A stretch of 64,000 nucleotides of DNA from Caulobacterales bacterium (GCA_019510435.1 JAEKKJ010000010.1:310001-374000), one strand, 5' to 3'; shown: positions 26,375 to 35,012, numbered from the stretch's first letter. Numbers and translations: made by a program. The notes: generated from the sequence alone by a model not told the origin.

Positions 26375-27392
26375 GCGTTTGCGCGAGGCCAGCGCCCCCT
26401 CCACCACTTCGTGGTCCCCCTCCCCCGCGAGCGGGGGAGGAACTGGGATCTTGTTCCTCCCCCGTGCCAACGGGGGAGGGGGACCGCGAAGCGGTGGAGG
26501 GGGCGCTGGGGGCGCCGCTGCAGCCCTGGCCTTCGCCTTTGCCACCCCCGCCCTCGCCGCACCCGCCACCCCCGCCCCCGTCGTCGCGGCCGAGCGGGCG
26601 TTTGCGGCGGACGGGCTGGAGCTGGGCATCCAGGGGAGCTTCCTGAAGCATTCGGCGCCCGAGGCGATCGTGCTCAATCCCGAGCCGACGCTGGCGCATG
26701 CGCTCTACGCCGAGCCCAAGCCGAAGGGCGCGCCGCTGGTCTGGTGGCCGCTGTGGGCGGGGATCGCCCGGTCCGGCGACCTGGGCTTCACCACTGGCCC
26801 CTACACCTACGCCGGCACACCGCGCGCCTGGTACTTCACCGTCTGGGCCAGACAGCCGGACGGGTCCTGGAAATGGCTGATGGACGCCGGGCCGCCGAGC
26901 GATCCCGCCGGCGCCGCGCCGCAGGGCTCCGACGTGGCCTACGCCCAGCCCGCCGCCCGCACGGCCGGCTCGGCGGACAAGGCCATGGACCAGGTGATGC
27001 AGGCGGAGATCAAGCTGCACCAGGCCGCCAAGGCCGACGTGAAGGCCGCCTTCCTGGCCGCAGCTGCCGACGACGGCCGCATCGTCGGCTCCAAGGCCGC
27101 CCCGCCCAAGGACCGCGCCGGCCTCGCCGCCGAGCTGGACACCCGCGCCACGTCGATCGCCTACGCGCCCCTGGGCGGGCGGGCGTCCAAGGCCGGCGAC
27201 CTCGTCTGGACCTATGGCGTGGCCCAGTGGACCGACGCGGCGGGCGCGCCGCAGCGCGGCCACTACGTGCGCATCTGGCGCGACGACAGGCCGGGCTGGC
27301 GCATCCTGTTCGACGAGCTGCTGCCGGCCCCGCCGCTGAAGCGCCCGCCGGCGAGCCCCGCGGCGGCGACGGAATCGCCAGCGGCCGGCTGA
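26361..27392 (+). CDS. secreted protein of unknown function with a repeat-encoded N-terminus
   Basis: The frame opens at TTG 26361 inside the hslV end and runs 343 residues. Residues 11-49 are encoded by a 117-bp palindromic repeat; after it comes [18 protein letters not shown], the hydrophobic part and cleavage site of a signal peptide, then a conserved-looking body ([66 protein letters not shown]) that resembles SnoaL/DUF4440-type NTF2 proteins. The native start appears to have been replaced by the repeat, so the true start is uncertain. It lies between hslV and hslU, 18 bp before hslU. Confidence 0.7.
   Translation: MRWFRRLREASAPSTTSWSPSPASGGGTGILFLPRANGGGGPRSGGGGAGGAAAALAFAFATPALAAPATPAPVVAAERAFAADGLELGIQGSFLKHSAPEAIVLNPEPTLAHALYAEPKPKGAPLVWWPLWAGIARSGDLGFTTGPYTYAGTPRAWYFTVWARQPDGSWKWLMDAGPPSDPAGAAPQGSDVAYAQPAARTAGSADKAMDQVMQAEIKLHQAAKADVKAAFLAAAADDGRIVGSKAAPPKDRAGLAAELDTRATSIAYAPLGGRASKAGDLVWTYGVAQWTDAAGAPQRGHYVRIWRDDRPGWRILFDELLPAPPLKRPPASPAAATESPAAG
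26391..26507. repeat. GCGCCCCCTCCACC-type palindromic repeat, intragenic
   Basis: The 117-bp unit starts GCGCCCCCTCCACCACTTCG and ends as its near reverse complement CGAAGCGGTGGAGGGGGCGC. Between them are two inner hairpins (CCCCCGCGAGCGGGGG and a central CTCCCCCGTGCC...GGGGGAGG). Its length is a multiple of three and it contains no stop in the coding frame of the host gene. Relatives lie at 34015-34219 and 52559-52595. Confidence 0.85.
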
Positions 27393-27410
27393 CCGCCTAT
27401 CTACGCGCCC

Positions 27411-28715
27411 ATGACCGAGTTTTCCCCGCGCGAGATCGTCTCCGAGCTCGACCGCTACATCGTCGGCCACGCCGAGGCCAAGCGCGCCGTGGCCGTGGCC
27501 CTGCGCAACCGCTGGCGCCGCCGGCGCGTGCCCGACGACCTGCGCGACGAGGTGACGCCCAAGAACATCCTGATGATCGGCCCCACCGGCGTCGGCAAGA
27601 CCGAGATCGCGCGCCGGCTGGCCAGGCTGGCCCAGGCGCCGTTCCTGAAGGTGGAGGCCACCAAGTTCACCGAGGTCGGCTATGTGGGCCGTGACGTGGA
27701 CCAGATCGTCCGCGACCTTGTGGAGAGCGCCATCGCCATGGTGCGCGAGAAGCGCCGAGCCGGTGTGCGCGCCCGGGCTGAGGCCGCGGCCGAGGGTCGG
27801 ATCCTGGATGCCCTGACCGGCCCCGGCTCCACCGCCGCCCGCGAGAGCTTCCGCAAGAAGCTGCGGGCCGGCGAGCTGGACGACAAGGAGGTGGAGCTGC
27901 AGCTGGCCGAGAGCGGGCCGCAGTTTCCGATGATGGACCTGCCGGGCCAGCCCGGCGCCTCCATGGGCGTGCTGAACCTGGGCGACATGTTCGGCAAGGC
28001 GTTCAGCGGACGCACCAAGACCCACAAGACCACCGTCGCCGGCGCGTGGGCCCCGCTGATCGCCGAGGAGAGCGACAAGCTGGTGGACCAGGAGGCTCTG
28101 ACCCAGGAGGCCCTGGAGCTGGCCGAGAACCAGGGCATCGTGTTCCTGGACGAGATCGACAAGGTGGCCAGCAGCCGCGAGCGCCAGGGCGCCGACGTCT
28201 CCCGCGAGGGCGTGCAGCGCGACCTGCTGCCCCTGATCGAGGGCACCACCGTCTCCACCAAGCACGGGCCGGTGAAGACCGACCACATCCTCTTCATCGC
28301 CTCCGGCGCCTTCCACGTGGCCAAGCCGTCCGACCTCCTGCCCGAGCTGCAGGGCCGCCTGCCGATCCGGGTGGAGCTGAAGGCCCTGTCGCGCGAGGAC
28401 ATGCGCCGCATCCTCACCGAGCCCGAGGCCAACCTGGTCCGCCAGCACCAGGCCCTGCTGGCCACCGAGGGCGTGACCCTGCAGTTCACCGAGGAGGCCT
28501 ATGACGCCCTGGCCGACGCGGCGGTGGCGGTGAACGGCTCGGTGGAGAACATCGGGGCGCGCCGGCTGCAGACGGTCATGGAGAAGGTGATGGAGGAGAT
28601 CAGCTTCACCGCCGCCGACCGCACCGGCGAGACCATCGTGATCGACGCCGCCTATGTGCAGTCCCGCATCGGCGACCTGGCCCAGAACGCCGACCTCAGC
28701 AAATTCATCCTGTAG
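27411..28715 (+). CDS. hslU: HslUV unfoldase ATPase
   Basis: HslU is the AAA+ (Clp/HSP100) ring that unfolds substrates for HslV. The 434-residue protein shows [30 protein letters not shown] at the start, Walker [16 protein letters not shown] near residue 57, the pore-loop region [16 protein letters not shown], Walker [10 protein letters not shown] near 245 and sensor regions in [20 protein letters not shown]. The C-terminal DLSKFIL is the tail that activates HslV. An I-domain lies between about 110 and 230. Confidence 0.97.
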   Translation: MTEFSPREIVSELDRYIVGHAEAKRAVAVALRNRWRRRRVPDDLRDEVTPKNILMIGPTGVGKTEIARRLARLAQAPFLKVEATKFTEVGYVGRDVDQIVRDLVESAIAMVREKRRAGVRARAEAAAEGRILDALTGPGSTAARESFRKKLRAGELDDKEVELQLAESGPQFPMMDLPGQPGASMGVLNLGDMFGKAFSGRTKTHKTTVAGAWAPLIAEESDKLVDQEALTQEALELAENQGIVFLDEIDKVASSRERQGADVSREGVQRDLLPLIEGTTVSTKHGPVKTDHILFIASGAFHVAKPSDLLPELQGRLPIRVELKALSREDMRRILTEPEANLVRQHQALLATEGVTLQFTEEAYDALADAAVAVNGSVENIGARRLQTVMEKVMEEISFTAADRTGETIVIDAAYVQSRIGDLAQNADLSKFIL

Positions 28716-28717
28716 TT

Positions 28718-28851
28718 CCCTCCCCTTCATGGGGAGGGGCAGGCTTGGCGCAGCCAAGCCGGGGCGGGGAATAGTCGATCAGGCGCGGAGCCCGATCGAG
28801 GCCCCCCCACCCTGACCGCTACGCGGTCTGTCCCTCCCCTGAAGAGGAGGG
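28718..28851. repeat. CCCTCCCC-type palindromic repeat (family with 42020 and 54621)
   Basis: The unit begins CCCTCCCCTTCATGGGGAGGGG, contains an inner hairpin (GGCTTGGCGCAGCCAAGCC), and closes with GTCTGTCCCTCCCCTGAAGAGGAGGG, so both ends are small hairpins. It fills the hslU-DUF2244 convergent gap and runs into the DUF2244 coding end. It could serve as a bidirectional terminator. Confidence 0.85.
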
Positions 28852-29325
28852 ATGGCGCGCGCGGCGGGCCTGGCGGATGGCGTCTTCCAGGGCGTTGGCG
28901 AAGTCGCGGCGTTCGCGAGGGCTGAGGGCGGCGGCCACCGTCCGACGCTTGGCCGAGAGCGCCAGGACCACGGCGGTCATGCGGTCGTCCTCGTCGCGCA
29001 CCGTGTTGACGCGGGTGAAGGCGGTGGGGCTTTCCCAGACCACGGTGCGGGCGCGCGGCGTCTCGTAGGTGACCTTCACCTGGCCCGCGCTCACCTGCAC
29101 CCGCTCGACGATGCGCTGGGCGCGGAAGCTGGCCAGGAAGGCCGCGGCGATGGCCAGCACCGCCACCGCCAGGAAGGGCGCCACCAGCGCCGCCCCCAGG
29201 CGCGCGAAGACCAGCGCCGCCGCCAGGTCGATCGCGCCGATCACCGAGATCAGCACCCAGAACCCGCGCGTCGACAGCGACCGGTTGGGCCGCAGCTCGG
29301 CGTCCATGAAGAGGGGCTCGCTCAC
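28819..29325 (-). CDS. DUF2244 membrane protein
   Basis: The 168-residue protein matches DUF2244: a short N-terminus (EPLFMDAELRPNRSLSTRGF), two membrane helices (VLISVIGAIDLAAALVFARLG and APFLAVAVLAIAAAFLASF), then a soluble part with RIVERVQVSAGQVKVTYETP and WESPTAFTRVNTV. The family is a membrane protein of unknown function often near cytochrome oxidase genes. The last twelve residues (HPSSSGEGQTA region) and stop are encoded by the flanking CCCTCCCC repeat, so the native C-terminus seems to have been replaced. Confidence 0.88.
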   Translation of the reverse strand: MSEPLFMDAELRPNRSLSTRGFWVLISVIGAIDLAAALVFARLGAALVAPFLAVAVLAIAAAFLASFRAQRIVERVQVSAGQVKVTYETPRARTVVWESPTAFTRVNTVRDEDDRMTAVVLALSAKRRTVAAALSPRERRDFANALEDAIRQARRARHPSSSGEGQTA

Positions 29326-29448
29326 CCCGCAAACCTAGGCGCTCGGAGGCGGGCGGAGAAGACCACGGCGCGCCAACTGGCGCTGCCTGACGGCTCGGCA
29401 GCAGCCCACATGCGGGCCAACGGCGCCGCTGGACGTAAGGAGCTTTCG

Positions 29449-30015
29449 ATGAAGATCGCCATGGTCGCGTTCGACGGGTTCACCGACGTGGACCTCTTCA
29501 TGCCCTGGGACCTGTTCTACCGGGTCAAGGACCCGACCTATGCGGCCTACGCCGGCGAGTGGGAGGTGCGGATCTGCGCCGACACCGCCACCGTGACGTC
29601 GTACTCGGGCCTGCGCATCGACGCCCAGGAGACGCTGGACTGGGCGCGCCACGCCGATGCGGTGTTCGTCGTCAGCGGGCCGGGCAGCCGGCTGAAGATC
29701 AAGGACCCGGCCTTCCTGGCGGCCCTGCAGCTCGCCCCGGCGCGGCAGCTGATCGCCGCGATCGATTCCGGCGTCCTGATCCTGGCGGCGCTCGGCCTGC
29801 TTGAAGGCCTCTCCGCAACCACCTATCCCAGCGTCTTCGCCGAGTTGGAGGCGATGGGCGTTGCGACCGAGCGCCGGCCCCTGGTGGTCCACGGCAACCT
29901 CGCCACGGGCGGCGGTTGCCTGGCCACCCAGGACCTGGCCGCCTGGATCGTGGAGGGCCTCATCGGACCCGAGGCGGCGGCGCAGATCCTGGACTCGGTG
30001 GCGAAGGTGGCATGA
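29449..30015 (+). CDS. DJ-1/PfpI-family protein lacking the nucleophile Cys
   Basis: The 188-residue protein belongs to the DJ-1/PfpI glutamine-amidotransferase-like family: MKIAMVAFDGFTDVDLFMPWDLFYRV at the start, VFVVSGPGSRLKIKDPAF near 75, and the nucleophile-elbow block LIAAIDSGVLILAALGLLEGLSATTYPSVFAEL near 110. Most relatives have Cys where this one has Asp (AIDSG versus xxCTG), so isonitrile-hydratase or amidase chemistry is doubtful. A strong TAAGGAG precedes ATG 29449. Its stop overlaps the SDR start (ATGATGA), so the two genes are coupled. Confidence 0.88.
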   Translation: MKIAMVAFDGFTDVDLFMPWDLFYRVKDPTYAAYAGEWEVRICADTATVTSYSGLRIDAQETLDWARHADAVFVVSGPGSRLKIKDPAFLAALQLAPARQLIAAIDSGVLILAALGLLEGLSATTYPSVFAELEAMGVATERRPLVVHGNLATGGGCLATQDLAAWIVEGLIGPEAAAQILDSVAKVA

Positions 30016-30785
30016 TGGGCGAGAACTGGGCGGAGGGGCGCATCGCCCTGGTGACGGGGGCGACCTCCGGCTTCGGCGAGGCCATGGCGCGGCGCATCCT
30101 GGCCGCCGGCGGCCAGGTGATCGCCACGGGGCGCCGGGTGGACCGGCTGGAGGCGCTGGTCCGGGACGTGGCCACGGACCGGCTGCTGGCCCGCGAGCTG
30201 GACGTGCGCGCGCAGACCTCCATCGACGCCCTGCTGTCGGGCCTGCCGGCGGCGTTCGCCGACATCGACATCCTCTACAACAACGCCGGGCTCGCCCTCG
30301 GCCTCGGCAAGGCGCACCAAGCCGACCTCTCCGACTGGGAGACCATGATCGAGACCAACGTCACCGGCCTGGTCCGTGTCACCCGCGCCGTGCTGCCGGG
30401 CATGGTGGCGCGCAACCGCGGCGACGTGATCAACCTCTCGTCCGTGGCCGCCAGCTATCCCTATCCCGGCGGCAATGTGTACGGCGGCACCAAGGCCTTC
30501 GTGCGCCAGTTCTCGCTGAACCTGCGCGCCGACCTGCTGGGCACGAGGGTGCGGGTGACGTCCATCGAGCCCGGCATGGCCGAGACCGAGTTCTCGGTGG
30601 TCCGCTTCAAGGGCGACGAGGGGGCGGCCGGCAACGTCTACAAGGGCGTCCACGCCATGAGCGCCGACGACGTGGCGCTGGTGTGCGAGAGCGTGCTGAA
30701 GCTGCCCGCCCACATCAACGTCAACACCCTCGAGATCATGCCCGTCCAACAGGCCTTCGCGCCGTTCGCGGTGGACCGGGGCTAG
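30012..30785 (+). CDS. short-chain dehydrogenase/reductase (YdfG-like)
   Basis: The 257-residue classical SDR has the NADP loop ALVTGATSGFGEAMARRILAAGG near residue 13, the Arg-containing ATGRRVDRLEAL, NNAG near 92, catalytic Ser in NLSSVAASYPYPGGNVYGGTK with the Tyr-x3-Lys, and VTSIEPGMAETEFSVVRFKGD, a signature of YdfG-type 3-hydroxy acid (serine/malonate-semialdehyde) dehydrogenases. Start ATG 30012 overlaps the DJ-1 stop. The substrate is inferred only from family likeness. Confidence 0.9.
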   Translation: MMGENWAEGRIALVTGATSGFGEAMARRILAAGGQVIATGRRVDRLEALVRDVATDRLLARELDVRAQTSIDALLSGLPAAFADIDILYNNAGLALGLGKAHQADLSDWETMIETNVTGLVRVTRAVLPGMVARNRGDVINLSSVAASYPYPGGNVYGGTKAFVRQFSLNLRADLLGTRVRVTSIEPGMAETEFSVVRFKGDEGAAGNVYKGVHAMSADDVALVCESVLKLPAHINVNTLEIMPVQQAFAPFAVDRG

Positions 30786-30801
30786 GCGAGCCAACACCCT
30801 T

Positions 30802-30909
30802 CGTCATCCCACAGTCAGCCCAAGGCGGAACCGGGGGGCCCAAGCCGAGGGTAAGGCAGCTCGACGTCCGCATGGGTCCCCCGGATCGCTTCGCGACCGT
30901 GGGATGACG
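30802..30909. repeat. GTCATCCC inverted doublet, copy 1
   Basis: CGTCATCCCACAGTC at 30802 opens one hairpin unit ending GGGGGGCCCAAGCCG, and CATGGGTCCCCCGGATCG at 30871 opens the reverse-orientation partner ending CCGTGGGATGACG at 30909. The two units face each other with conserved outer ends GTCATCCC/GGGATGAC, a REPIN-like arrangement. It lies between the SDR gene and nth. Confidence 0.85.
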
Positions 30910-30924
30910 ATGCTAGGGAAAACC

Positions 30925-31611
30925 ATGGCCAAGCCGCGAAAGCCCGCGCCGAAGCGCAAGCCGCTCAAGCCCGCCGAGCAGGCGCGGATCGCCGAGCTGT
31001 TCGCCCGGTTCGAGGCTGACGAGAGCGATCCGCGGACCGAGCTGGACTACGACAGCCCCTTCACCCTGGTGGTCGCCGTGGCCCTGTCGGCCCAGGCCAC
31101 GGACGTCTCGGTGAACAAGGCCACCCAGAAGCTCTTCAAGGCAGCAGACACGCCGCAGAAGATGCTGGCCCTGGGGGAGGACGGCCTGAAGCCGTTCATC
31201 TCCTCGATCGGCCTCTACAATTCCAAGGCCAAGAACGTCATCGCCCTCAGCCGCATCCTGATCGAGCAGTACGGCGGCGAGGTTCCGCTGGAGCGCGACA
31301 AGCTGCAGGCCCTGCCCGGCGTGGGCCGCAAGACCGCCTCGGTGGTGCTGAACGAGCTGCGCGTGGAGCCCGCCATCGCCGTGGACACCCACGTCTTCCG
31401 GGTCTCCCACCGGCTGGGGCTGTCCACCGGAAAGACGCCCGACGCAGTCGAGGCCGACCTGATGGCCATCGTCCCTGAGCCCTACCGCACCCGCGCCCAC
31501 CACTGGCTGATCCTGCACGGGCGCTACATCTGCGTGGCGCGGCGGCCCAAGTGCGAGGAATGCCCGGTGGCGGACCTCTGCCCGTCGCGCCACCTGTTCG
31601 TGCGCCCATGA
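30925..31611 (+). CDS. nth: endonuclease III
   Basis: Nth is a DNA glycosylase/AP lyase for oxidised pyrimidines. The 228-residue protein has the helix-hairpin-helix LPGVGRKTASVVLNEL with the catalytic Lys, VDTHVFRVSHRLGL with the catalytic Asp near 150, and the cluster motif C-x6-C-x2-C-x5-C in CVARRPKCEECPVADLC. ATG 30925 (AGGGA upstream) is preferred over ATG 30904, which lies in the repeat. It overlaps the LysR gene start by ATGA. Confidence 0.95.
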   Translation: MAKPRKPAPKRKPLKPAEQARIAELFARFEADESDPRTELDYDSPFTLVVAVALSAQATDVSVNKATQKLFKAADTPQKMLALGEDGLKPFISSIGLYNSKAKNVIALSRILIEQYGGEVPLERDKLQALPGVGRKTASVVLNELRVEPAIAVDTHVFRVSHRLGLSTGKTPDAVEADLMAIVPEPYRTRAHHWLILHGRYICVARRPKCEECPVADLCPSRHLFVRP

Positions 31612-32513
31612 GCCGGCTGCCGCTCACCGCCCTGCGGGTCTTCGAGGCGGCCGCCCGGCACGAGAGCTTCCAGCAGGCCGCCGAGGAGCTGGCGATCACG
31701 CCCGGCGCGGTCAGCCGCCAGATCAAGGCGCTGGAGGCCGAGCTGGCGGTGCGGCTCTTCGAGCGGTTCAACCGCGCGGTGCGGCTGACCGAGACCGGGG
31801 CGCACCTGGCCACCGGCGTGCGCCAGGGCTTGGGCATCATGGAGGAGGCGGTGGCGGAGGCCCGCAGCTCGCGCCAGGCGGTGCTGGCGGTGACGGCCAT
31901 GCACTCCTTCGCCGCCCGCTGGCTGGTGCCGCGCCTGCACCTCTTCAACGAGCGCCACCCCGACATCCAGGTGATGGTGGGCGCCTCGGACAATGCGGTC
32001 GACCTGGTGCGCGATCGCTACGACCTGGCTATCCGGTATGCGCGTGGCCCCTCGTCCGGCGTCACTGCCGACAAGCTGATGTCGCTGTTCATGTTCCCGG
32101 TGTGCAGCCCGCGCCTGTTGGAGACCACGCCGCTGGCGACGCCGCACGACCTGGCCAAGGTCCAGCTGCTGGCCGACGTGCACCTGGCGGCCGGCGAGCC
32201 CGACTGGAGCGACTGGCTGGCCCTGGCCGGCGCGCCGGAGGTGGACTGGCGGCGAGGCCAGCAGTTCTCGAACTACTACCTGGCCATCGAGGCGGCGCTC
32301 GCGGGGCGCGGCGTGGCCCTGGCTGAGCATGCCCTGGTGGTGGACGAGCTGAAGGCCGGGCGGCTGGTGGCGCCCTTCGGGATCGAGCTGCACAGCCCGT
32401 TCAGCCAGTGGATCATCACCCTGCCGGAGAAGGCCGACCGGCCCGACGTGCGCAAGTTCCGAAACTGGCTGCTGGCCCAGGCCGACGCCGACGGACTGCG
32501 CCGCTTCGCGTGA
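31608..32513 (+). CDS. LysR-family regulator (GcvA-like)
   Basis: The 301-residue protein opens with a LysR winged helix (LTALRVFEAAARHESFQQAAEELAITPGAVSRQIKALEAEL) of the GcvA subgroup, followed by a PBP2-like effector domain (from about 90) with MHSFAARWLVPRLHLFNERHPDIQV. LysR regulators normally control a nearby or divergent gene; here it is coupled to nth (ATGA) and followed by a small membrane protein, so its target is unclear. Start ATG 31608. Confidence 0.92.
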   Translation: MSRLPLTALRVFEAAARHESFQQAAEELAITPGAVSRQIKALEAELAVRLFERFNRAVRLTETGAHLATGVRQGLGIMEEAVAEARSSRQAVLAVTAMHSFAARWLVPRLHLFNERHPDIQVMVGASDNAVDLVRDRYDLAIRYARGPSSGVTADKLMSLFMFPVCSPRLLETTPLATPHDLAKVQLLADVHLAAGEPDWSDWLALAGAPEVDWRRGQQFSNYYLAIEAALAGRGVALAEHALVVDELKAGRLVAPFGIELHSPFSQWIITLPEKADRPDVRKFRNWLLAQADADGLRRFA

Positions 32514-32610
32514 GCTGAGCTCAACTGAACGGCCGAGTTCTCCTTTGTCGCAGAGCGGCGTTCGGCATTTAACAAGTCATCCGAAACACCTGCTCCCCCA
32601 GGAGACTTCG

Positions 32611-32772
32611 ATGACCACCGACTGCCTCGACACCTTCGCCGCCGACACATCCCGTCCGGTCCTCGACCTCAGCGTCACCGACCGCCACCTGAAGATCGCG
32701 AGCCTCACCGCCGCGGGCCTGGTGATCTTCGTCCTGCCCATCGCCCTGGCCGTCGCCTCGCTGTTCTCGTGA
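32611..32772 (+). CDS. small single-span membrane protein
   Basis: The 53-residue frame starts at ATG 32611 after a strong CCAGGAG. It has a polar N-terminus (TTDCLDTFAADTSRPVLDLSVTDRHLKI) and one C-terminal membrane helix (LTAAGLVIFVLPIALAVASLF). No family is recognised. Gene reality rests on the ribosome site and the sharp hydrophobic helix. It ends just before a GTCATCCC repeat. Confidence 0.6.
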   Translation: MTTDCLDTFAADTSRPVLDLSVTDRHLKIASLTAAGLVIFVLPIALAVASLFS

Positions 32773-32791
32773 TCGCCTGCGCGGACCAGGC

Positions 32792-32836
32792 CGTCATCCC
32801 ACAGTCCCCCGGATCGCCGCGCGACCGTGGGATGAC
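32792..32836. repeat. GTCATCCC inverted doublet, shortened copy
   Basis: CGTCATCCCACAGTC joins directly to CCCCGGATCGCCGCGCGACC and ends GTGGGATGACG, so the inner part of the doublet seen at 30802 and 37450 is deleted and a single long hairpin remains. It lies in the gap between the small membrane protein and the convergent ATP-grasp synthetase gene. Confidence 0.82.
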
Positions 32837-32847
32837 GATCTTTTGGC

Positions 32848-34011
32848 TCAGCCCACGATGGCGTGCGGCACGTAGCGCGAGAGGTTCTTGGTGACCCGGC
32901 TGCGGTCCTCGCGCACGCCCAGGCCCACCGGCTCGTCCCCGACGATCCAGGCGCCGACGATCGGATAGTTGCCCTCGAACCGGGTCAGCGGGTGCAGCGC
33001 CTGGCGGATATGGCCCTCTTCGCCATAGCCCTGGTCCAAGACCGGCGCGCGCCGGCCCGCCGCCACCAGCTCGATATTGGCCCCCTCCCGCGAGAACAGC
33101 GGCTTCTTCACATAGGATGAGCCGAGGCCCGCGGCCCGCGGATCGTCCTCGAAGAAGGCCGGCAGCAGGTTCGGGTGGCCCTCGTGGCGCTGCCAGAGCA
33201 GCGGCAGCATGCCCTTGTTGGAGAGCACCGCCTTCCATGGCGGCTCCAGGAAGCGGACCTTCGCGTCCTTGATCTTCGCCGCGTAGTCCTCGCGGAACAT
33301 GTCCTCCCACGGGTACAGCTTGAACAGCGCCCCGATCAGGTAGTTGTCCTGGTCGACGAAGCGGCCGTCGGCGTCGAGCCCGATGTCGCCGATGGGCGTG
33401 AACTTCGGCTCGATCCCCGCCTGGGTGGCCAGGTCCTCCAGGTAGCGGACGTTCTGGCGGTCCTCGATGGCGTCGGGCGCGCAGGCGAAGTGGACGAAGC
33501 CGCCGGCGGGGAAGATCGTCCGGAACCGCGCAATGAGGGCGTCGTGCAGGCTGTTGAACTGGTCGGCGCCCGCCGGCAGCGCGCCGGCCGCGATCATGTC
33601 CTCCAGCCAGATCCACTGGAAGACCCCGGTCTCGTAGATGCTGGTGGGGGTGTCGGCGTTGTATTCGAAGAGCTTGGCCGGGCCCGACCCGTCGTAGCCG
33701 AAGTCGAAGCGGCCGTAGAGGCTGGGGTCGCGCCGCGCCCAGCTCTCGGCCACGTCGTCGCGCGAGGCCTGCGGGATCGCCAGGCGTTCCATCAGGGCCT
33801 CGCTCTTCACCACCTCGGCCACGAGGTCCAGGCACATGGCGTGCAGCTCGCGCGCCGGCGCCTCGATGGCGCTCTCCACCTCGGTCAGGGTGAAGGCGTA
33901 GTAGGCGCGCTCGTCCCAGTAGCGGGCCCCGTCGAGGTGCCGCCAGGTGAACCCCAGCGCCTCGGCCTTGGCGTCCCACCCGGGCCGCTCGGTGGTCTTG
34001 ATGCGTTGCAT
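32848..34011 (-). CDS. glutathionylspermidine-synthase-like ATP-grasp ligase (YjfC/YgiC type)
   Basis: The 387-residue protein belongs to the GSP-synthase ATP-grasp family without an amidase domain. Visible blocks are MQRIKTTERPGWDAKAEALGFTWRHLDG, FDFGYDGSGPAKLFEYNADTPTSIYE near 95, and the C-terminal ATP-grasp core LGSSYVKKPLFSREGANIEL with GNYPIVGAWIVGDEPVGLGVRED. In E. coli the homologues YjfC and YgiC are genomic partners of PspA-like, DUF350 and DUF1190 genes. Its ligation product is unknown. It is downstream of pspA on the same strand, separated by a repeat. Confidence 0.93.
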   Translation of the reverse strand: MQRIKTTERPGWDAKAEALGFTWRHLDGARYWDERAYYAFTLTEVESAIEAPARELHAMCLDLVAEVVKSEALMERLAIPQASRDDVAESWARRDPSLYGRFDFGYDGSGPAKLFEYNADTPTSIYETGVFQWIWLEDMIAAGALPAGADQFNSLHDALIARFRTIFPAGGFVHFACAPDAIEDRQNVRYLEDLATQAGIEPKFTPIGDIGLDADGRFVDQDNYLIGALFKLYPWEDMFREDYAAKIKDAKVRFLEPPWKAVLSNKGMLPLLWQRHEGHPNLLPAFFEDDPRAAGLGSSYVKKPLFSREGANIELVAAGRRAPVLDQGYGEEGHIRQALHPLTRFEGNYPIVGAWIVGDEPVGLGVREDRSRVTKNLSRYVPHAIVG

Positions 34012-34014
34012 GTT

Positions 34015-34219
34015 TACCTCCCCCGCGAAGCGGCGGGAGGGGGACCGCCCGCCGCAGAGCGGGTGGTGGAGGGGGCAAGCCCCATCCGCTGAGCCCATTT
34101 CATCGCCGATCGATCCTCTGAGCCTGAGACTTGCCCCCTCCACCAGTCGCTCTTCAGCCGGCCTCGGCCGGCTTCGGCGACCGGTCCCCCTCCTGCCGCT
34201 TCGCGGGGGAGGTAAGGCA
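34015..34219. repeat. paired GCCCCCTCCACC-type palindromic repeats between pspA and the ATP-grasp gene
   Basis: Two units face each other. The left runs from CCTCCCCCGCGAAGCGGCGGG to GGTGGAGGGGGCAAGCC, the right from CTTGCCCCCTCCACCAGTCG to GCTTCGCGGGGGAGGTAAG. Ends and core match the intragenic 26391-26507 unit. It fills almost all the 230-bp gap and would form large RNA structures in a transcript running from pspA into the ligase gene. Confidence 0.83.
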
Positions 34220-34241
34220 CGCGTGGGAGAGGAACAGAGCG

Positions 34242-35000
34242 CTAGCTCTTCTCTTCGCGGCTCACCGGCTGCTGTTCGATCTGCAGCTTGGGAGCCTCGA
34301 GCTGGATTGGCTCCTGGGCGGGGGCCTTCAGGCGGGCCAGGACGTCGTCGGCGGAGGAGACGCCGGGCAGGATGCCGGCGGCCTGCAGCTTGGCGTCGAG
34401 GTCGGCGCCCGTGCGGCGGTCCTCCAGCTCGCCGGCGGCGCGGAAGCGTTCCTCCTGGATCGCCTGGCGCTCCTTGATGCGCTTGAGGCTGTCGGCGGCC
34501 GAACCGAGCGCAGCCGTGGCGCCGGCCCCGCGGGACGCCACCGCGGCCTGGGCGCGCTGCACGGAGTCGTTGACCTTCACCACGTCGATCTCGCGGCGCA
34601 GGTTCTCGATCTTCTGCTGGGTGGCGGCGATGGTCTGGTGCAGCTTCTCCTCGGCCTCGCGCATGGCGCCCAGTTGCGGGGTCTTGAGGTTCACCTCCTG
34701 CTCCAGCTCGGCGATCCGCTGGGCGACCTCGCGGGCGAGGTTCTCGTCGCCCTTGGCGAGGGCCGCGCGGGCCGAGCTCTCGTAGCGGCCGGCCTGGTCG
34801 GAGAGGCCCTGCAGCTCCTTCTCCAGGATGCGCCGGCGCGCCACCAGGGCGGCCAGGTCGTCGCGGGCCCGGCCGAGGGCGGCGTCGGCGTCGCGGATCT
34901 CCTGGTCCAGGATGCGCAGGGCGTTGGCGTCGATGACCGCCGCGCCGGCGTCGTGCGCCCCGCCGCGGAGGAGGGAAATCAGCTTCGAAAAGATCGACAT
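34242..35000 (-). CDS. PspA/IM30-family protein
   Basis: The 252-residue product is a PspA/IM30 membrane-stress coiled-coil protein, close to E. coli YjfJ. The start MSIFSKLISLLRGGAHDAG is an amphipathic membrane-binding helix; long heptad-type helices run from about 25 to 190 (EIRDADAALGRARDDLAALVARRRILEKELQGL, REVAQRIAELEQEVNLKTPQL). An acidic linker with a Pro/Glu/Gln-rich tail follows. It lies 12 bp downstream of the DUF2170 gene on the same strand. Confidence 0.93.
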   Translation of the reverse strand: MSIFSKLISLLRGGAHDAGAAVIDANALRILDQEIRDADAALGRARDDLAALVARRRILEKELQGLSDQAGRYESSARAALAKGDENLAREVAQRIAELEQEVNLKTPQLGAMREAEEKLHQTIAATQQKIENLRREIDVVKVNDSVQRAQAAVASRGAGATAALGSAADSLKRIKERQAIQEERFRAAGELEDRRTGADLDAKLQAAGILPGVSSADDVLARLKAPAQEPIQLEAPKLQIEQQPVSREEKS

Positions 35001-35012
35001 GGAGGTCCCCGC

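Noticed and set aside
26391..26507. CRISPR-like reading of the repeat clusters
   Set aside because: No run of equal repeats with regular unique spacers; units are isolated palindromes or opposed pairs.
26178..28757. An 859-codon - strand frame over hslV and hslU
   Set aside because: Antisense shadow; hslU and hslV have unmistakable catalytic motifs on the + strand.
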